Positions 43,407 through 54,141 of a stretch of 64,000 bases of DNA are shown piece after piece (position 1 is the first letter of the stretch; every line of letters begins with the position of its first letter). The notes beneath the pieces are model-generated. The model had not been told where the DNA came from, made no database searches, and saw only the letters and a program-made list of their open reading frames with translations. Where the stretch lies: contig JAEMWC010001208.1 in the NCBI GenBank assembly GCA_016490735.1, positions 157,501 through 221,500 of the forward strand, written 5' to 3'. Source of the DNA: Pachyseris speciosa. Its lineage: Eukaryota; Cnidaria; Anthozoa; Scleractinia; Pachyseridae. The translations under genes and the position numbers were made by a program.

Positions 43407-46400
43407 TTACAGAGCTGCTAAGTCATTGGCTAAAGCGTCGTCAATGTCATCAATGTCACGATGATAGCCGTATGGAAGACTGTATTTGGTGGTGGTGTCA
43501 ATGACGCGTTTGTCAAAGACTAAACCATACTGTTTTATTTGATGAGTGAGTTTGATGCGTTTATTTTCAGTGTCTCTTTTGAAGAAATTGGGATTGGTGG
43601 TTGGAATGCATCTTCGTCGGTCTTGTGGATCATCCAGTTCGGCTAGAATGTGATCTCGCATGGATGTGAAGTTGAGAAGGGCGTTGTTGCGAGTGTTGAG
43701 AGTGAAGCCGCGCACTTTGCATTCCGTCTTTCCATTTTGGGTGGTGTAGGCGTAGTTTTTGGCACCACCCGATACAAATTCTGTGATAACGTCACCATCC
43801 AGTTCATCGGTCATGTCACCGAGGTAATCTCCTAGAGGAACCGAGGGTTGTCCTTCTTTCCATTTGTAAATCACGGAGTCGGTGTCGTAATAGAGGACTT
43901 GAGATTGGAGAAGATCGAGGTACGAGTATAGTTTCAATCTGGCCCAGCATGTGGTGAAAGCAGCAATGAAAATGTTTGTTTTGTTGCTGGTGGGGACGGC
44001 GTCGGTTTCGCGAGTGTAGACGGCTTCTAATACATCGTCGGTGCACATGCGAAGGGTGGTGACATTTTTGGTGCTGTCTGTTAGAGTGTCGAATAAAGCT
44101 TGTGGTTGAGTGATGGTTTCGGTGCAGGGTTTGTTCTGACGTTCACCAAACTTGCCCAGAAACTGTTTAACATGAGTTTTGCCAAGGCTTTCAAACCTGG
44201 GTTCTTCTTTATCTTGTCGTATTCTAAGGTGATGCCTTCTCTTTGCTTGTAATTCTGAATGTATTGTTGCTTTTTTTCTTCCGTGTCACACCATCGTGGC
44301 CATCCAGCGGCTTCTTGTTTGATTTTAAGCCATGTGTTGACATATTCGGCGAATAAGCCTTCTTTGCGTTGATCTGGTGGGAAGTGCCATACTTCGTGAA
44401 TGGTGTGAATGATGTACCCTTTCTGTACAGCCACTTGTATTTCTGGGGTGCACCAAGTACCTGTCATGGCGCGCGACTCGTCGAAATGGGGGCAGGTGGC
44501 AGAGCGTTCTAACATGGGTTTGGCTTGTTGTTCTTTCACGCAAGATTGACATAGAGGAAAGGTTAATTTATGACCACTTCTGACTGGTAGAACGGGGTGT
44601 AGGAGACTTGGAGGCGGAAGAATGGTGACTTTGGCAAAACCGAAGAAGAGGAAATGTCAGCGTGTCCCGGGTTGGTGATGATGTGGGGGTGTCCAATGGG
44701 ATAGCAGGCTGTTTTGTTGACCCAAGGATACAGGGAAGTTACGTCCACGTAGCGAATGACTTCGTTTTGAGTTTGATCGGCTACGGCATGGAGTGCTACG
44801 GCACCTGTTCTCCCTCCGAAGAAAGCATCGCGAGGTTCGAGAGGTGAGACGAGTTGAAAAGTGGAAACGAAGGTAGCGGCTTGAGAGTCTGTCTTCAGTA
44901 AGGCATCCCATTGACATTCCCACATTTCTATCACGGTGTAATTGTGGGCTCTGATCATTTGTGATTTCTGTAAAGTGGCCTGGTAGACTTCTTCCATGGT
45001 TCTGTCAGCATGAATGGTTCGTTTCGAGTGTCGATTGGTGGGGTGGCAAGTGGGACATCCGTGCCAAAAGCAACCGTGAAATTCATAAACGGTGCGTGTG
45101 GAAGGATCGTAACCATCGACGAAGAAGGAAGTACCAGGTAAGGTGATTCTCTGTTCACCACCATTTCTGACGTGTCGAATGTGATTGTGAACATCGCCTT
45201 CCTGGTGTAATTGATGATTGAGGAAGTGTAACCATTGCAAAGCTTTGAAGGATTGATTGACATTTGCCCCTCGCCAACCAGTCACAGGTTCTACGGCAAT
45301 GGTGTCTTCGGGTAAGTGATGCATCCGCCAGTAAAGGTTGCAGGAAGAAGCAATGGTGACACATTGTTGTAGTGGATTGAAGGAAGCTTTTTCTTTGAAG
45401 TCTTTGACGAAGACTTGACAGGCAGCCTGAAGAAGATGAACGTCAGAGTGACAATACGTTGTCATTTCATTCTTGAAATGAAAAAGAGCGTTTCTTTCTA
45501 ATTCATGTTGATACCATTGAAGGAATTCACGACGCTTGGCTGGAGACATGCCGTTGGGATCGTAGAAGTGTGCGTCGGGTATGCGCCCCACGTAAGATTG
45601 ATTGTCGGGAGTGTTGAATTCGTGAGGAAAGAAGCCTTTTTGAGTTCTGTCAGACCGAATGTGGCTGGAAAGGCGGCGAGAGGCATGGGTAAAAAGCAGA
45701 GAGAGTCTTTGAAGGTGAGGCAACCGCTGACGAATGATAAGACTTTGGCACCTATGGTCAGTTGAGAGTCGACTTGTCGCTGTTCTGCGTAGAGGGCATT
45801 CATGATGAAGACACCATCGAAGCCTTTTAGATTGTGGAAGATGATGATGACAGGACGGTCATCGTCTGCATCGACGAGTGTTGTCAGATCATCTAAGGCG
45901 TGGATGAATTGTGTGCAGCAATCTTCGCCATGCAAGTCGTGGGTGGTTGGATCTTCATCTGTTCGGTAGCAGAGAAGAATGGGAGTGAAAGAACGGTCTG
46001 GCATTTGCATGGCTTCGATGTCGGCATAGACCATGAGGGGTGGTGGTGGAGGTGGGGACTCACCATGGGACATCCGTGCCAAAAGCAACCGTGAAATTCA
46101 TAAACGGTGCGTGTGGAAGGATCGTAACCATCGACGAAGAAGGAAGTACCAGGTAAGGTGATTCTCTGTTCACCACCATTTCTGACGTGTCGAATGTGAT
46201 TGTGAACATCGCCTTCCTGGTGTAATTGATGATTGAGGAAGTGTAACCATTGCAAAGCTTTGAAGGATTGATTGACATTTGCCCCTCGCCAACCAGTCAC
46301 AGGTTCTACGGCAATGGTGTCTTCGGGTAAGTGATGCATCCGCCAGTAAAGGTTGCAGGAAGAAGCAATGGTGACACATTGTTGTAGTGGATTGAAGGAA

Positions 46401-48422
46401 GCTTTTTCTTTGAAGTCTTTGACGAAGACTTGACAGGCAGCCTGAAGAAGATGAACGTCAGAGTGACAATACGTTGTCATTTCATTCTTGAAATGAAAAA
46501 GAGCGTTTCTTTCTAATTCATGTTGATACCATTGAAGGAATTCACGACGCTTGGCTGGAGACATGCCGTTGGGATCGTAGAAGTGTGCGTCGGGTATGCG
46601 CCCCACGTAAGATTGATTGTCGGGAGTGTTGAATTCGTGAGGAAAGAAGCCTTTTTTGAGTTCTGTCAGACCGAATGTGGCTGGAAAGGCGGCGAGAGGC
46701 ATGGGTAAAAAGCAGAGAGAGTCTTTGAAGGTGAGGCAACCGCTGACGAATGATAAGACTTTGGCACCTATGGTCAGTTGAGAGTCGACTTGTCGCTGTT
46801 CTGCGTAGAGGGCATTCATGATGAAGACACCATCGAAGCCTTTTAGATTGTGGAAGATGATGATGACAGGACGGTCATCGTCTGCATCGACGAGTGTTGT
46901 CAGATCATCTAAGGCGTGGATGAATTGTGTGCAGCAATCTTCGCCATGCAAGTCGTGGGTGGTTGGATCTTCATCTGTTCGGTAGCAGAGAAGAATGGGA
47001 GTGAAAGAACGGTCTGGCATTTGCATGGCTTCGATGTCGGCATAGACCATGAGGGGTGGTGGTGGAGGTGGGGACTCACCATCTTCTTCTGCTTTTTGTT
47101 TGACCATGCGCCATTTTGATAGTGTGTCGCACTCATCTTCATTTTGGGAGGCGGGTTGAATGTAACAGCGATGGTCTGCAAGCGTGACAATCTCTTTACA
47201 GCACGGACATCTGGCTTTGCCGCATTGGTGACGGTTCTTCTTGTTGACGGTGTACTTGGATTGACAGGAGGGACAGGTTCGAATTCTTTGGCATTGCTTG
47301 TTGTCGAGGTGATGTTGTTTGCAAGAGGGTCCGTGGAATCGGCAGTGACAAGCGGTGCATAGTAGAGTGGGGCTAATGTGTCTGTTGTAATCTGGACAGT
47401 CGTTACGCTGACAGCATCGACAAATTCGCCCCTGACATGGATGATGCGCAACATCGGCGGTGTTTGAAGCCTTTTTCACAATCCAAGCAAAAGTAACTGC
47501 GGTTGACGAACGCTGGAAACGAGGTGCATCCGTCGTAGTGAGAGTTGGATTTCAAGAGACGAATTTGATGTGGCGCATCGGGACCCTTGTAGAGGATCAT
47601 AAACGGTTTGGAACGGCACATTACTACTAACTGGTAGGATGGAGCCAATACAGCTTGGAATTGTTTGAGTTCTGGAATACCACAAACCCCCAATGGAACC
47701 ATTGCTTCTCTGTGTAGAGCTTCTGCTTGAGTTTTTTGCACAGGTTGACCGCGTCGTAGACTGATCCAGGAGTTGGCACCCACGGAACCATCTTCCTTGT
47801 GACAATGTGATCTCATGGTGACTATGGCCCTTGCACAGCAGAGATCATCATCATTGTTGATGGGAATGATGCACTTTTTTCGTTTGTTTACTTTGTCGAG
47901 ACATTGAGTGCCCACGTTGCGTGATTTACGACCCCTACCGGGGTTTGGCATGCTGATGAGGTTGAAAGTGATTTCCATTCCTCCTTCTGGGTCAAAGGAT
48001 TCGTTTGAATTCAATTTGGAAGCTAAGCTTCGTAGTAATTCATCTAATCTCATGGTGCGCTGCATGAATTCAGCCACTTGGAAATTGATAGACTGAAAGG
48101 CATGAGTGAAACCATGAGCTTGAATGGTAAAATTGACGCGGTCGCTGACATGTGCACCTAGTCGTCGTAATTCCAATTCGATGGCCCTCTGCAAAGCATC
48201 TGTTAATTGAGTGCCCAAGTCATCTCTTTGACTCGGTGTGCGAAGTTGAATTATGGTGGCGTGAAATTGCTGACCTTGAACCACATTACGCCATCGTCGT
48301 CGCTGACCGGTGGCATCGAAGCGAATTCTGAAAAGAGGTAAAGTGGTATCGTCGACATCATCCCACGTGTCATCATCGTCACTACTGAAGAGGTCCGACT
48401 CATCCAACGAACGCTTGGACAT
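43407..48422 (-). pseudogene. element 2 DNA polymerase B, duplicated and frameshifted
   Basis: Protein-primed PolB starting at ATG 48422 (MSKRSLDESD, acidic N-terminus), about 30 nt after a TATATATA box. Cys-rich zinc segments lie near 47200-47480. Exonuclease motifs: VYADIEAM and FHNLKGFDG. Polymerase motif A is YVDVTSLYPW, B is KLMLNSFW and C is YYDTDSVIY. Frame changes occur near 47462 (T/A run), 45637 (first duplicate copy), about 44650 and 44155 (C/G run). A 1016-bp tandem duplication (45052-47082) repeats part of the exonuclease region. It is divergent from the element 1 PolB. Confidence 0.85.
45052..47082 (-). repeat. 1.0-kb tandem duplication inside PolB
   Basis: 45052-46066 and 46067-47082 are nearly identical. 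The one difference I see is a T run: five at 45637-45641 against six at 46652-46657. The unit length is not a multiple of 3, so the duplication itself breaks the frame at the junction. Recent event or assembly artefact. Confidence 0.9.
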
Positions 48423-48555
48423 GATTGCAAAGTGTCGGAGTGGCGGCCTTATATATATTTTCGGAGGAATTCGAGGGATACACCCCCATGGGTAATATAA
48501 GTATAAGTATAAGTATAAAAAGGCGTGAAGATGGGGTATCGGGGGTATTGCTAAC
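48423..48555. promoter_or_regulatory. bidirectional TATA promoter region
   Basis: The minus-strand TATA (TATATATAAGG, 48448-48459) lies about 30 nt before the PolB ATG. The plus-strand TATAAAAAGG (from 48514) lies about 40 nt before the ATG at 48556 and is preceded by ATAAGT repeats. Confidence 0.7.
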
Positions 48556-48945
48556 ATGGGAATCAAGGAGCAACAAATGATCGCATATGCTTATACGTTT
48601 CGTAGGATTAAACCGTATTCGCGAGGTGTCTTTCAAGGAAGACCTTATGGCGTGTATACGATTCGGAATGGTTGCATTAGTGAAAACGCGAGGATTAATC
48701 AAAGGATAAAGACTGGTAGAGTGTATGGCAGACGTACGAGAGAGACTAGGATGACGGTGGAATTTAGAGAGAAAATAAGAAGGCGACATCGACGGGTGTA
48801 TGATCCGATTTGGAGGAAGGCGGCTTATGAGAGGGACAAAAAACGCATGAAGGATACAGAGACGACACGTGCTTTGATTGTATTGAAAAGTTTAATTACA
48901 GAAATTAATGAGATGGATGGCAATGTTGGTTATACCACTTCATGA
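48556..48945 (+). CDS. basic hypothetical protein
   Basis: 129 aa, rich in Arg and Tyr, with many RR/RxR pairs in the second half (KIRRRHRRVYD). No family recognised. It has its own TATA box and is divergent from PolB. Its last 41 nt overlap the 3' end of the opposite exonuclease-like gene (48905), so the two converge. Confidence 0.55.
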   Translation: MGIKEQQMIAYAYTFRRIKPYSRGVFQGRPYGVYTIRNGCISENARINQRIKTGRVYGRRTRETRMTVEFREKIRRRHRRVYDPIWRKAAYERDKKRMKDTETTRALIVLKSLITEINEMDGNVGYTTS

Positions 48946-49435
48946 ACAGTCTAGTTTCTGCCATGGCGCAGTGAACGTTTCTTGTGCCCGTATGGCATGC
49001 ACAAATCCTCTGGGGACCATGAGTTTTTAGTAAAGTGTTATAGGTGGGACACTGTAACGTTTCGAGATCGATGTGGGGTATGCCGAGTTCTTGCAATATG
49101 TTCTTTTCTATGTGTCCTCCTTTGTAAGCAACCAAAGTCTTGTCTTTGGTGGCGAAGAGTTCGTAGAGTTCTTGGATGTCATAGCGTAGTTCGTCTTGCT
49201 TGTGCAGTTGAAAGTATCTATGTTCCCTTGGAGATGGACGAAAAGTCAATCCATGTATTTTGTGACGAACGTAGTTCACTGTTCTTTTGTCCTTTAAGGT
49301 CAAGTCTGAAAAACGGACGTCGTGCGTGTAATGAAAACAAGACGCAGCGTCCCCATCGCTATATCCCAGTTCTCTCACAATGAAAGTGTCCTTTGTTTGA
49401 AAACCATCAATGTCTATACACATACATACATACAT
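48905..49435 (-). CDS. DEDD exonuclease-like protein
   Basis: 176 aa. CIDIDGFQTKD at the start, TVNYVRHKIHGL and KTLVAYKGGHIEKNILQEL in the middle, and HCAMAETRLFMKW near the end suggest an RNase H-like (DEDD) exonuclease fold; I have an impression of related proteins in cnidarian mobile DNA but no reference. The start is uncertain: ATG at 49435 or 49423 within a CATA microsatellite. A strong acceptor-like TTTTTTTTATTTCAG lies just upstream (minus), so an upstream exon is possible. Confidence 0.55.
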   Translation of the reverse strand: MYVCMCIDIDGFQTKDTFIVRELGYSDGDAASCFHYTHDVRFSDLTLKDKRTVNYVRHKIHGLTFRPSPREHRYFQLHKQDELRYDIQELYELFATKDKTLVAYKGGHIEKNILQELGIPHIDLETLQCPTYNTLLKTHGPQRICACHTGTRNVHCAMAETRLFMKWYNQHCHPSH

Positions 49436-49462
49436 TGTCGAGGGTCTGAAATAAAAAAAAAG

Positions 49463-49958
49463 TTAAATGTTGAACAGAGAGTCCATGGCTTGTATTATCT
49501 GATTATTGGGCTCGCGGGTGCCTGCAATGGCAATGTTGTCTTGTTCGAGAGTGGGAGGTGAAATGGTCAGATCTCCCATTCCATTACACTCCATGAAGGT
49601 GTCATTGAACCAATGATACCAACGATCCGAGTGCCCATCAAAGAAATAAAGGGTTTTTTTCATACGGCGCATAATGCCACTCTACATCGCTCGGCAGTAC
49701 GCATGTCTTCCCAATGATGTTTGATGATGGGTTTTGACGTCATCTTGAGGTAATAAATGTCTCCATGCAAGATGAAAGGAAGACGTGGATGGCCTGATCC
49801 TCCTTCAATCTTTCGGGACTCTTTGGTTGTCTTGTAGAAAAAAATCTATGGAAAGCGATCAATTTGCCCTTGTGGTTGGCAATGCCCATTTCCCTCGCAT
49901 CGTAACCATCGTCCGTGAGGAAACCGTGGATGACGACAGTCATACACGTGAAAGACAT
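49463..49958 (-). pseudogene. broken hypothetical gene
   Basis: Begins at ATG 49958 with VVIHGFLTDDGYDAREMGI, which resembles the start of the 49435 protein. The frame changes at the A run 49838-49844 and again at the T run 49654-49660. The final part contains KKTLYFFDGHSDRWYHWFND. A TATA (minus) at 50024-50030 precedes it. Function unknown; frame breaks at homopolymers could be read errors. Confidence 0.5.
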
Positions 49959-50048
49959 GACTTACCTCGGATTCAATGCGAAGACGTTTAGTTGCTGAAT
50001 GAAGAGTGGACTATGCGACTTTCATTTATACTCTCAGTTTGTTGACAC

Positions 50049-50207
50049 GCAAGATCATGCGATGTCCTTATTTGGACACAAAGTGTCCTGAATGGTCAGC
50101 TCCGAATCGACCGCAAGATCATGCGATGCCCTTATTTGGACACAAAGTGTCCTGAATGGTCAGCTCCGAATCGACCACAACATCATACGATGCCCTTATT
50201 TGGACAC
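50049..50207 (+). repeat. 64-bp tandem repeats upstream of the GRF gene
   Basis: Copies at 50049-50112 and 50113-50176, then a partial copy from 50177. Each full copy holds GGACACAAAGTGTCC, a 6-bp stem with AAA loop. Lying directly upstream of the 50216 TATA box, they may be regulatory. Confidence 0.85.
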
Positions 50208-50215
50208 GAAAAAAG

Positions 50216-50222
50216 GTATAAA
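50216..50222 (+). promoter_or_regulatory. TATA box of the GRF gene
   Basis: TATAAAG. A start site about 25-30 nt downstream would fall after the ATG at 50237 and before the ATG at 50270, favouring the latter. Confidence 0.6.
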
Positions 50223-50269
50223 GTGAGGAGTAGCAAATGACCACCACATTATCACAGTCAAAAAACAAC

Positions 50270-50923
50270 ATGCCTACTGAGAACGAAATGGAAGATGCGA
50301 TTGCCAAATTGCTGAAAGAATGTGTTGAAGACCTACCGGATCCAGAATTTGAATTGACGGTGGTAGAAGAAAAACCTCCTCCTCCCTCAGAATTGATGTG
50401 TCCATTCCACAAGGTTCCCCTGGAGGATGTGGAGAGTACATTGAATCGCGACGATTGCGAGCCGTGTGTGAGATGTTACGAAGAGGATTGCATCGTATTC
50501 TCTTCGAAGAAGAATGCCGAGAAGGTGATTGAAGGTTTGAAAACGAAGATGCACTTTACGCTGAGAAGAAAGTGGCACGAGATCACCTGCTCATGTGGCT
50601 TTCGCCCGAATCTGAACATGAGTCGCTCGGAGAAGAATCCCGATCGACTCTTCTTGTCATGCTCGTTCAGACCCAAAGAAGATCGTTGTCGCTTTTTTCA
50701 GTGGATCGATCGCCCCATGTTCCGCCCGAGAGAGAAAACCGAGAAACCCGACAAGAAGAAGAGTGGCTTCGATGAAAGTTCAGAGAATTGGAAAAACTTT
50801 CAGCTGATGTTCAACAAGGTTAAAGGAATGAGAGATGCGAGTAAGAAGTATCATCGACGGGTGGGCAATGATGAGAAGAGACCCAGAGGAAAAATGTCTC
50901 ACGACTGCACAGGACATCATTGA
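50270..50923 (+). CDS. GRF-type zinc-finger protein
   Basis: 217 aa from ATG 50270; the frame also allows 50237 (228 aa). An N-terminal Cys cluster (CPFHKVPLED, CVRCYEEDC) is followed by CSCGFRPNLNMSRSEKNPDR...CRFFQWID, a zf-GRF domain that binds single-stranded nucleic acid in several DNA repair enzymes. The C-terminus is basic. AATAAA follows at about 51010. Its role is probably in element DNA replication or expression. Confidence 0.7.
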   Translation: MPTENEMEDAIAKLLKECVEDLPDPEFELTVVEEKPPPPSELMCPFHKVPLEDVESTLNRDDCEPCVRCYEEDCIVFSSKKNAEKVIEGLKTKMHFTLRRKWHEITCSCGFRPNLNMSRSEKNPDRLFLSCSFRPKEDRCRFFQWIDRPMFRPREKTEKPDKKKSGFDESSENWKNFQLMFNKVKGMRDASKKYHRRVGNDEKRPRGKMSHDCTGHH

Positions 50924-50931
50924 ACTGTATC

Positions 50932-50995
50932 AGAAAACCGACAGAAAAACTGACAGACAACCGACGGACAACCGACAGACAACTGACAGAACGGT
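50932..50995 (+). repeat. GACAGACAACC short tandem repeats
   Basis: About six imperfect 10-11-bp units of (A)CCGACAGACAA/ACTGACAG type, in the 3' untranslated region of the GRF gene. Confidence 0.8.
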
Positions 50996-51041
50996 ATATG
51001 AAGCATTGTGAATAATAAAGACTATCATTTCATTTCAAATC

Positions 51042-51365
51042 ATGTCTGTGAGTGTTGCAGTCCGTGTCGAGTGGTGGGTCGTTCAACACCTGAGAGGATG
51101 TTTTAAACGCGTGGCTAGCTGCGCGGACGGATTGACCGATGTCGATACGGGTGATGTCGACCCCGTTGTGGTGATGAACGAACTGTTCATGAACGGGTCG
51201 AATTGGGGCAGGTATTTCGTATTTGCATGGTGGTTGTGCGATCAGTACGGTTACAAAAAAGGGAGAGAGCAATGGGCTAACTGCAGAACCTTAGGTTCCA
51301 TGTTTGCAGATGGACCGACAGAAAAGAAAGAAGAAGCAGCAAAAGTCGTGGGCAGACAAATATAA
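51042..51365 (+). CDS. hypothetical 107-aa protein
   Basis: Complete frame from ATG 51042; Val/Trp-rich (VEWWVVQHL, FVFAWWLCDQYG). No family recognised. It overlaps the integrase start by 56 nt in another frame. Kept because it begins at a plausible ATG soon after a poly(A) signal and fills the gap before the integrase. Confidence 0.45.
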   Translation: MSVSVAVRVEWWVVQHLRGCFKRVASCADGLTDVDTGDVDPVVVMNELFMNGSNWGRYFVFAWWLCDQYGYKKGREQWANCRTLGSMFADGPTEKKEEAAKVVGRQI

Positions 51366-52383
51366 TGATCCGAAGCTTCCGGGGTCTCTGGGAGGCGTTG
51401 CCCGTTTTGCCAAAGCAAACGGCTTATCTCTAGCGAAAGCCAAACACGTGTTACAGGGCGTGTTGAGTCATACTTTGCACAAACCACGTAGGCGCCGATT
51501 TCCAACATCTGCCACGCTCGTCTTTGGTCCGCACGAGCAATGGCAAATGGATCTCGTTGACATGCAAAAATTGAGTCGATGGAATGGGGGATACAAGTAT
51601 CTGCTGACGGTGATCGATGTCTTCTCCAAACTCGCTTGGGCAGTACCCGTCCGCACGAAGAGTGGACCCGACATGGTCAAAGCCTTGGAACGACTTGCCA
51701 AGACGTTGCATCCTTTCAAGCCTCTACGTTTGCAAACGGACGAAGGGAAAGAATTTTACAATCGATTGGTGCAAGCGTGGTTGAAGAAACGAGGTTGGTT
51801 TCACTTCTCCACGACGGGGGATGCCAAAGCGGCCGTGGTGGAACGGTGGCACAGAACTTTGAAAGAACGCATGTATAGGTACTTCACCGCTCACAACACG
51901 TTGAAGTACGTCGACGTCCTCGACGATCTGATGCACGAATACAATCGAACGCCTCACCGAAGTTTGGGCATGGCTCCTCTCGATGTGACCAACGAGAATG
52001 CCCCGGCTCTGTTCGAGAGACTCTACGGACGATTCGTGGACAAGCCCGCCAAACGCAAAAGCCCCCTTTTCAAAGTGGGAGATCGCGTTCGACTCAACAA
52101 GAAACATCGAGCCTTCCAAAAGGGCTACCTACCCGGGTGGACGGAAGAAGTGTTTGTCGTGTCTTCCGTGAAACGTCATCCTCTTCCCTTCACGTACAAA
52201 ATCAACGAGTGGGATGGAACGACCGTACGCGGTACCTTCTACAGAGAAGATTTACAAAAAGTCAACGTGAAAGACGACGATCTGTTTCGAGTGGAGAAAA
52301 TTGTGAAACGTGGAAAGGGGCGCGTCATGGTACGCTGGAAAGGTTGGCCTAGCAAGTACGATAGTTGGATTCCCTCCACTTGA
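51310..52383 (+). CDS. rve integrase with chromodomain, element 2
   Basis: 357 aa from ATG 51310 (a TTG 6 nt earlier is in frame). Basic N-terminus; catalytic Asp in WQMDLVDMQ, Asp in LQTDEGKEFYN and Glu in VVERWHRTL; SH3-like LFKVGDRVRLNKK; chromodomain FRVEKIVKRGKGRVMVRWKG. It appears intact. It is clearly related to, but distinct from, the element 1 integrase, and lies before the capsid gene cluster rather than after it. Confidence 0.9.
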   Translation: MDRQKRKKKQQKSWADKYNDPKLPGSLGGVARFAKANGLSLAKAKHVLQGVLSHTLHKPRRRRFPTSATLVFGPHEQWQMDLVDMQKLSRWNGGYKYLLTVIDVFSKLAWAVPVRTKSGPDMVKALERLAKTLHPFKPLRLQTDEGKEFYNRLVQAWLKKRGWFHFSTTGDAKAAVVERWHRTLKERMYRYFTAHNTLKYVDVLDDLMHEYNRTPHRSLGMAPLDVTNENAPALFERLYGRFVDKPAKRKSPLFKVGDRVRLNKKHRAFQKGYLPGWTEEVFVVSSVKRHPLPFTYKINEWDGTTVRGTFYREDLQKVNVKDDDLFRVEKIVKRGKGRVMVRWKGWPSKYDSWIPST

Positions 52384-52390
52384 AATAGCG

Positions 52391-52398
52391 TATAAAAA
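52391..52398 (+). promoter_or_regulatory. TATA box before penton-like gene
   Basis: TATAAAAA, 36 nt before ATG 52434 and directly after the integrase stop. Confidence 0.75.
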
Positions 52399-52433
52399 GC
52401 AGCGAGAACTCTCCCAGAGTCATAGTCAGAACG

Positions 52434-53455
52434 ATGTCGTCCGAACCCGCACGGTTGACCCTGATCAGCGACAAGACGGATGAATTTCCGAATAACACCA
52501 ATGGTGCATTCACGGTTCGACTGCAACGTCCTTTACGTCTAGCGGATGGGCAATGGAACGCTGCCTTACTCAGCGTGTCGTGTCCGAGTGCTTCGAGACA
52601 CACGCCCAAGTTGTTCGGACTCGACGCGAACACCACTATCTTTTCCACGACGGTGCGACTGCACAAGACGAGCAATTCCAATTCTTTCCACGATATGGTC
52701 GTTGCAGTCAAAATCAAAGACGTGATGCAGGTGGATCATCCAGTGACGAGTGGTGTAGAGTTTTGGAAGCGAATGATGGATGCAGCCCAGAAACAAGTCG
52801 TCAACAAAATAGCGTCTCTCAACTTTCATAGTAGAGGAAGTGGTGGCGCTGAATACTCTGTGGATCTTAGAAGATGGAATCCTCATTATGTGGTCAATGG
52901 GGATGAAATCTCGCTCCAAGAGATGGTTCAGGGTAACTTTTGGTGGTTTCACACCGGCGTCATGAAAACATTTGGCATCCTCAAAGACGATGAAAGTGAT
53001 CTGGGGGACAATGTGACATTAACGCTACCTGAAACGGACGGCAATAATCCATCATCGAAAGGTCTTGCACGACTTGATTTTTGGCACTTGATCGAGCTTA
53101 TTGGTATGTCAATACGTCTGTTCATAAAATGTTCTTTAATGTGGGTGTCAAATGGACCTTCAAACACCTCAATGCGGCTTTCGAGCGCAAGAAAACCAGT
53201 CACTCTCTGTTCGTCTATACGGATTTAGTCGAAAGCAGTTTCATGGGAAATCAGCAACATAAACTGCTGAGAGAAATTTTCATCGACGACTCCACTCAGG
53301 GACGACGGTTGGTGGAACCGCAACGACTGCAGTGGATACCCGTGAAAGATCGCACGATCGAGACGGTGGAAATGCAAATCGCCTCCGAGAATGGAGATTT
53401 GTCGATATTCGACAAGGGCAAAACAATCATAACGGTTCTCCTGAACAAAGATTAA
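52434..53455 (+). pseudogene. penton-like capsid protein with one frameshift
   Basis: Begins MSSEPARLTLISDKTDEF with NGAFTVRLQRPLRL, similar in pattern to single-jelly-roll penton proteins of Polintons, and sits between integrase and core genes. The frame changes at the T5 run 53078-53082; the second part runs to 53455. Only this one break is seen, so it may be a homopolymer read error. Confidence 0.65.
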
Positions 53456-53502
53456 AAAAAGCTTTGCAAGCGCACGTGGAACACCATTATTATCTTCACA
53501 CG

Positions 53503-53847
53503 ATGCGAGGAGGAGCATTGACTCGGTATAAAACCCCACCGACACCTCAAGTGGGTAGCGGTTTGAATCGCTACCACGAAATCGTTCAGACGGGTCGTGG
53601 ATTCGCGGAAGATTTGGCACGAGTGGCGGGACCTACCTTACTTCAAGCAGGGTCCGACGTCCTACGAAATGTCGGTGAGGGGATGAACTTGGGAGATGCC
53701 GTTCGTCATAGTGGAAACACGCTGAAGAAAAGAATGATTAGACGAGCTCCGGGGATGGGTGCTGTATTGGCGGGCAAGGCCGTGAAACGAAAGGCAGCAA
53801 ATGCATATAAAGGAACTGCAAAACGTTTCAAGGACATTTTTGACTGA
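53503..53847 (+). CDS. pVI/core-like minor virion protein
   Basis: 114 aa from ATG 53503 (MRGGALTRYKTPP). It has a helical Ala/Leu/Gly middle (ARVAGPTLLQAGSD) and a basic C-terminus (KKRMIRRAPGMG, VKRKAANAYKGTAKRF). This resembles adenovirus pVI/pX-type internal proteins of Polintons. MRGGAL may hold a protease site (inference). 6 nt before the next gene. Confidence 0.6.
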   Translation: MRGGALTRYKTPPTPQVGSGLNRYHEIVQTGRGFAEDLARVAGPTLLQAGSDVLRNVGEGMNLGDAVRHSGNTLKKRMIRRAPGMGAVLAGKAVKRKAANAYKGTAKRFKDIFD

Positions 53848-53853
53848 AAAGAG

Positions 53854-54117
53854 ATGGGAAAACAGAGACGACGAATTCCCGCAAGATCACCTCCCGTCGC
53901 AGGTACGTGGGATGGAAATCAGTTCGGAGGAGGGATAGGTGGTTTTCAAAAAACGGAACGCGTTCACAAATTTCAACCCGCAGTGGGTCGATATTTCACT
54001 CCATACAGATGGGGAGGAGTGCCATCTTCGCCTACCATACCGAATGGATCTATGACACGTCGCAAGACCATTCGACGACATAAAAGTCGACGACGTCCAG
54101 CATCAATTCACATTTGA
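53854..54117 (+). CDS. small basic protein
   Basis: 87 aa; starts MGKQRRRIPARSPPVAGTWD and ends RRKTIRRHKSRRRP. Its APVxGTWD-like segment recalls the C-terminal part of the element 1 core protein (SPPVFGTWDNPIG), so it may be the split-off equivalent of that region. Likely a DNA-condensing or minor capsid protein. 24 nt before the major capsid gene. Confidence 0.6.
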   Translation: MGKQRRRIPARSPPVAGTWDGNQFGGGIGGFQKTERVHKFQPAVGRYFTPYRWGGVPSSPTIPNGSMTRRKTIRRHKSRRRPASIHI

Positions 54118-54141
54118 GAGTTGTAGCAAGCTGCACACATC

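Noticed and set aside
53524..53532. TATA box (TATAAAACC) inside the core gene
   Set aside because: It lies within a coding region with no start at a suitable distance.
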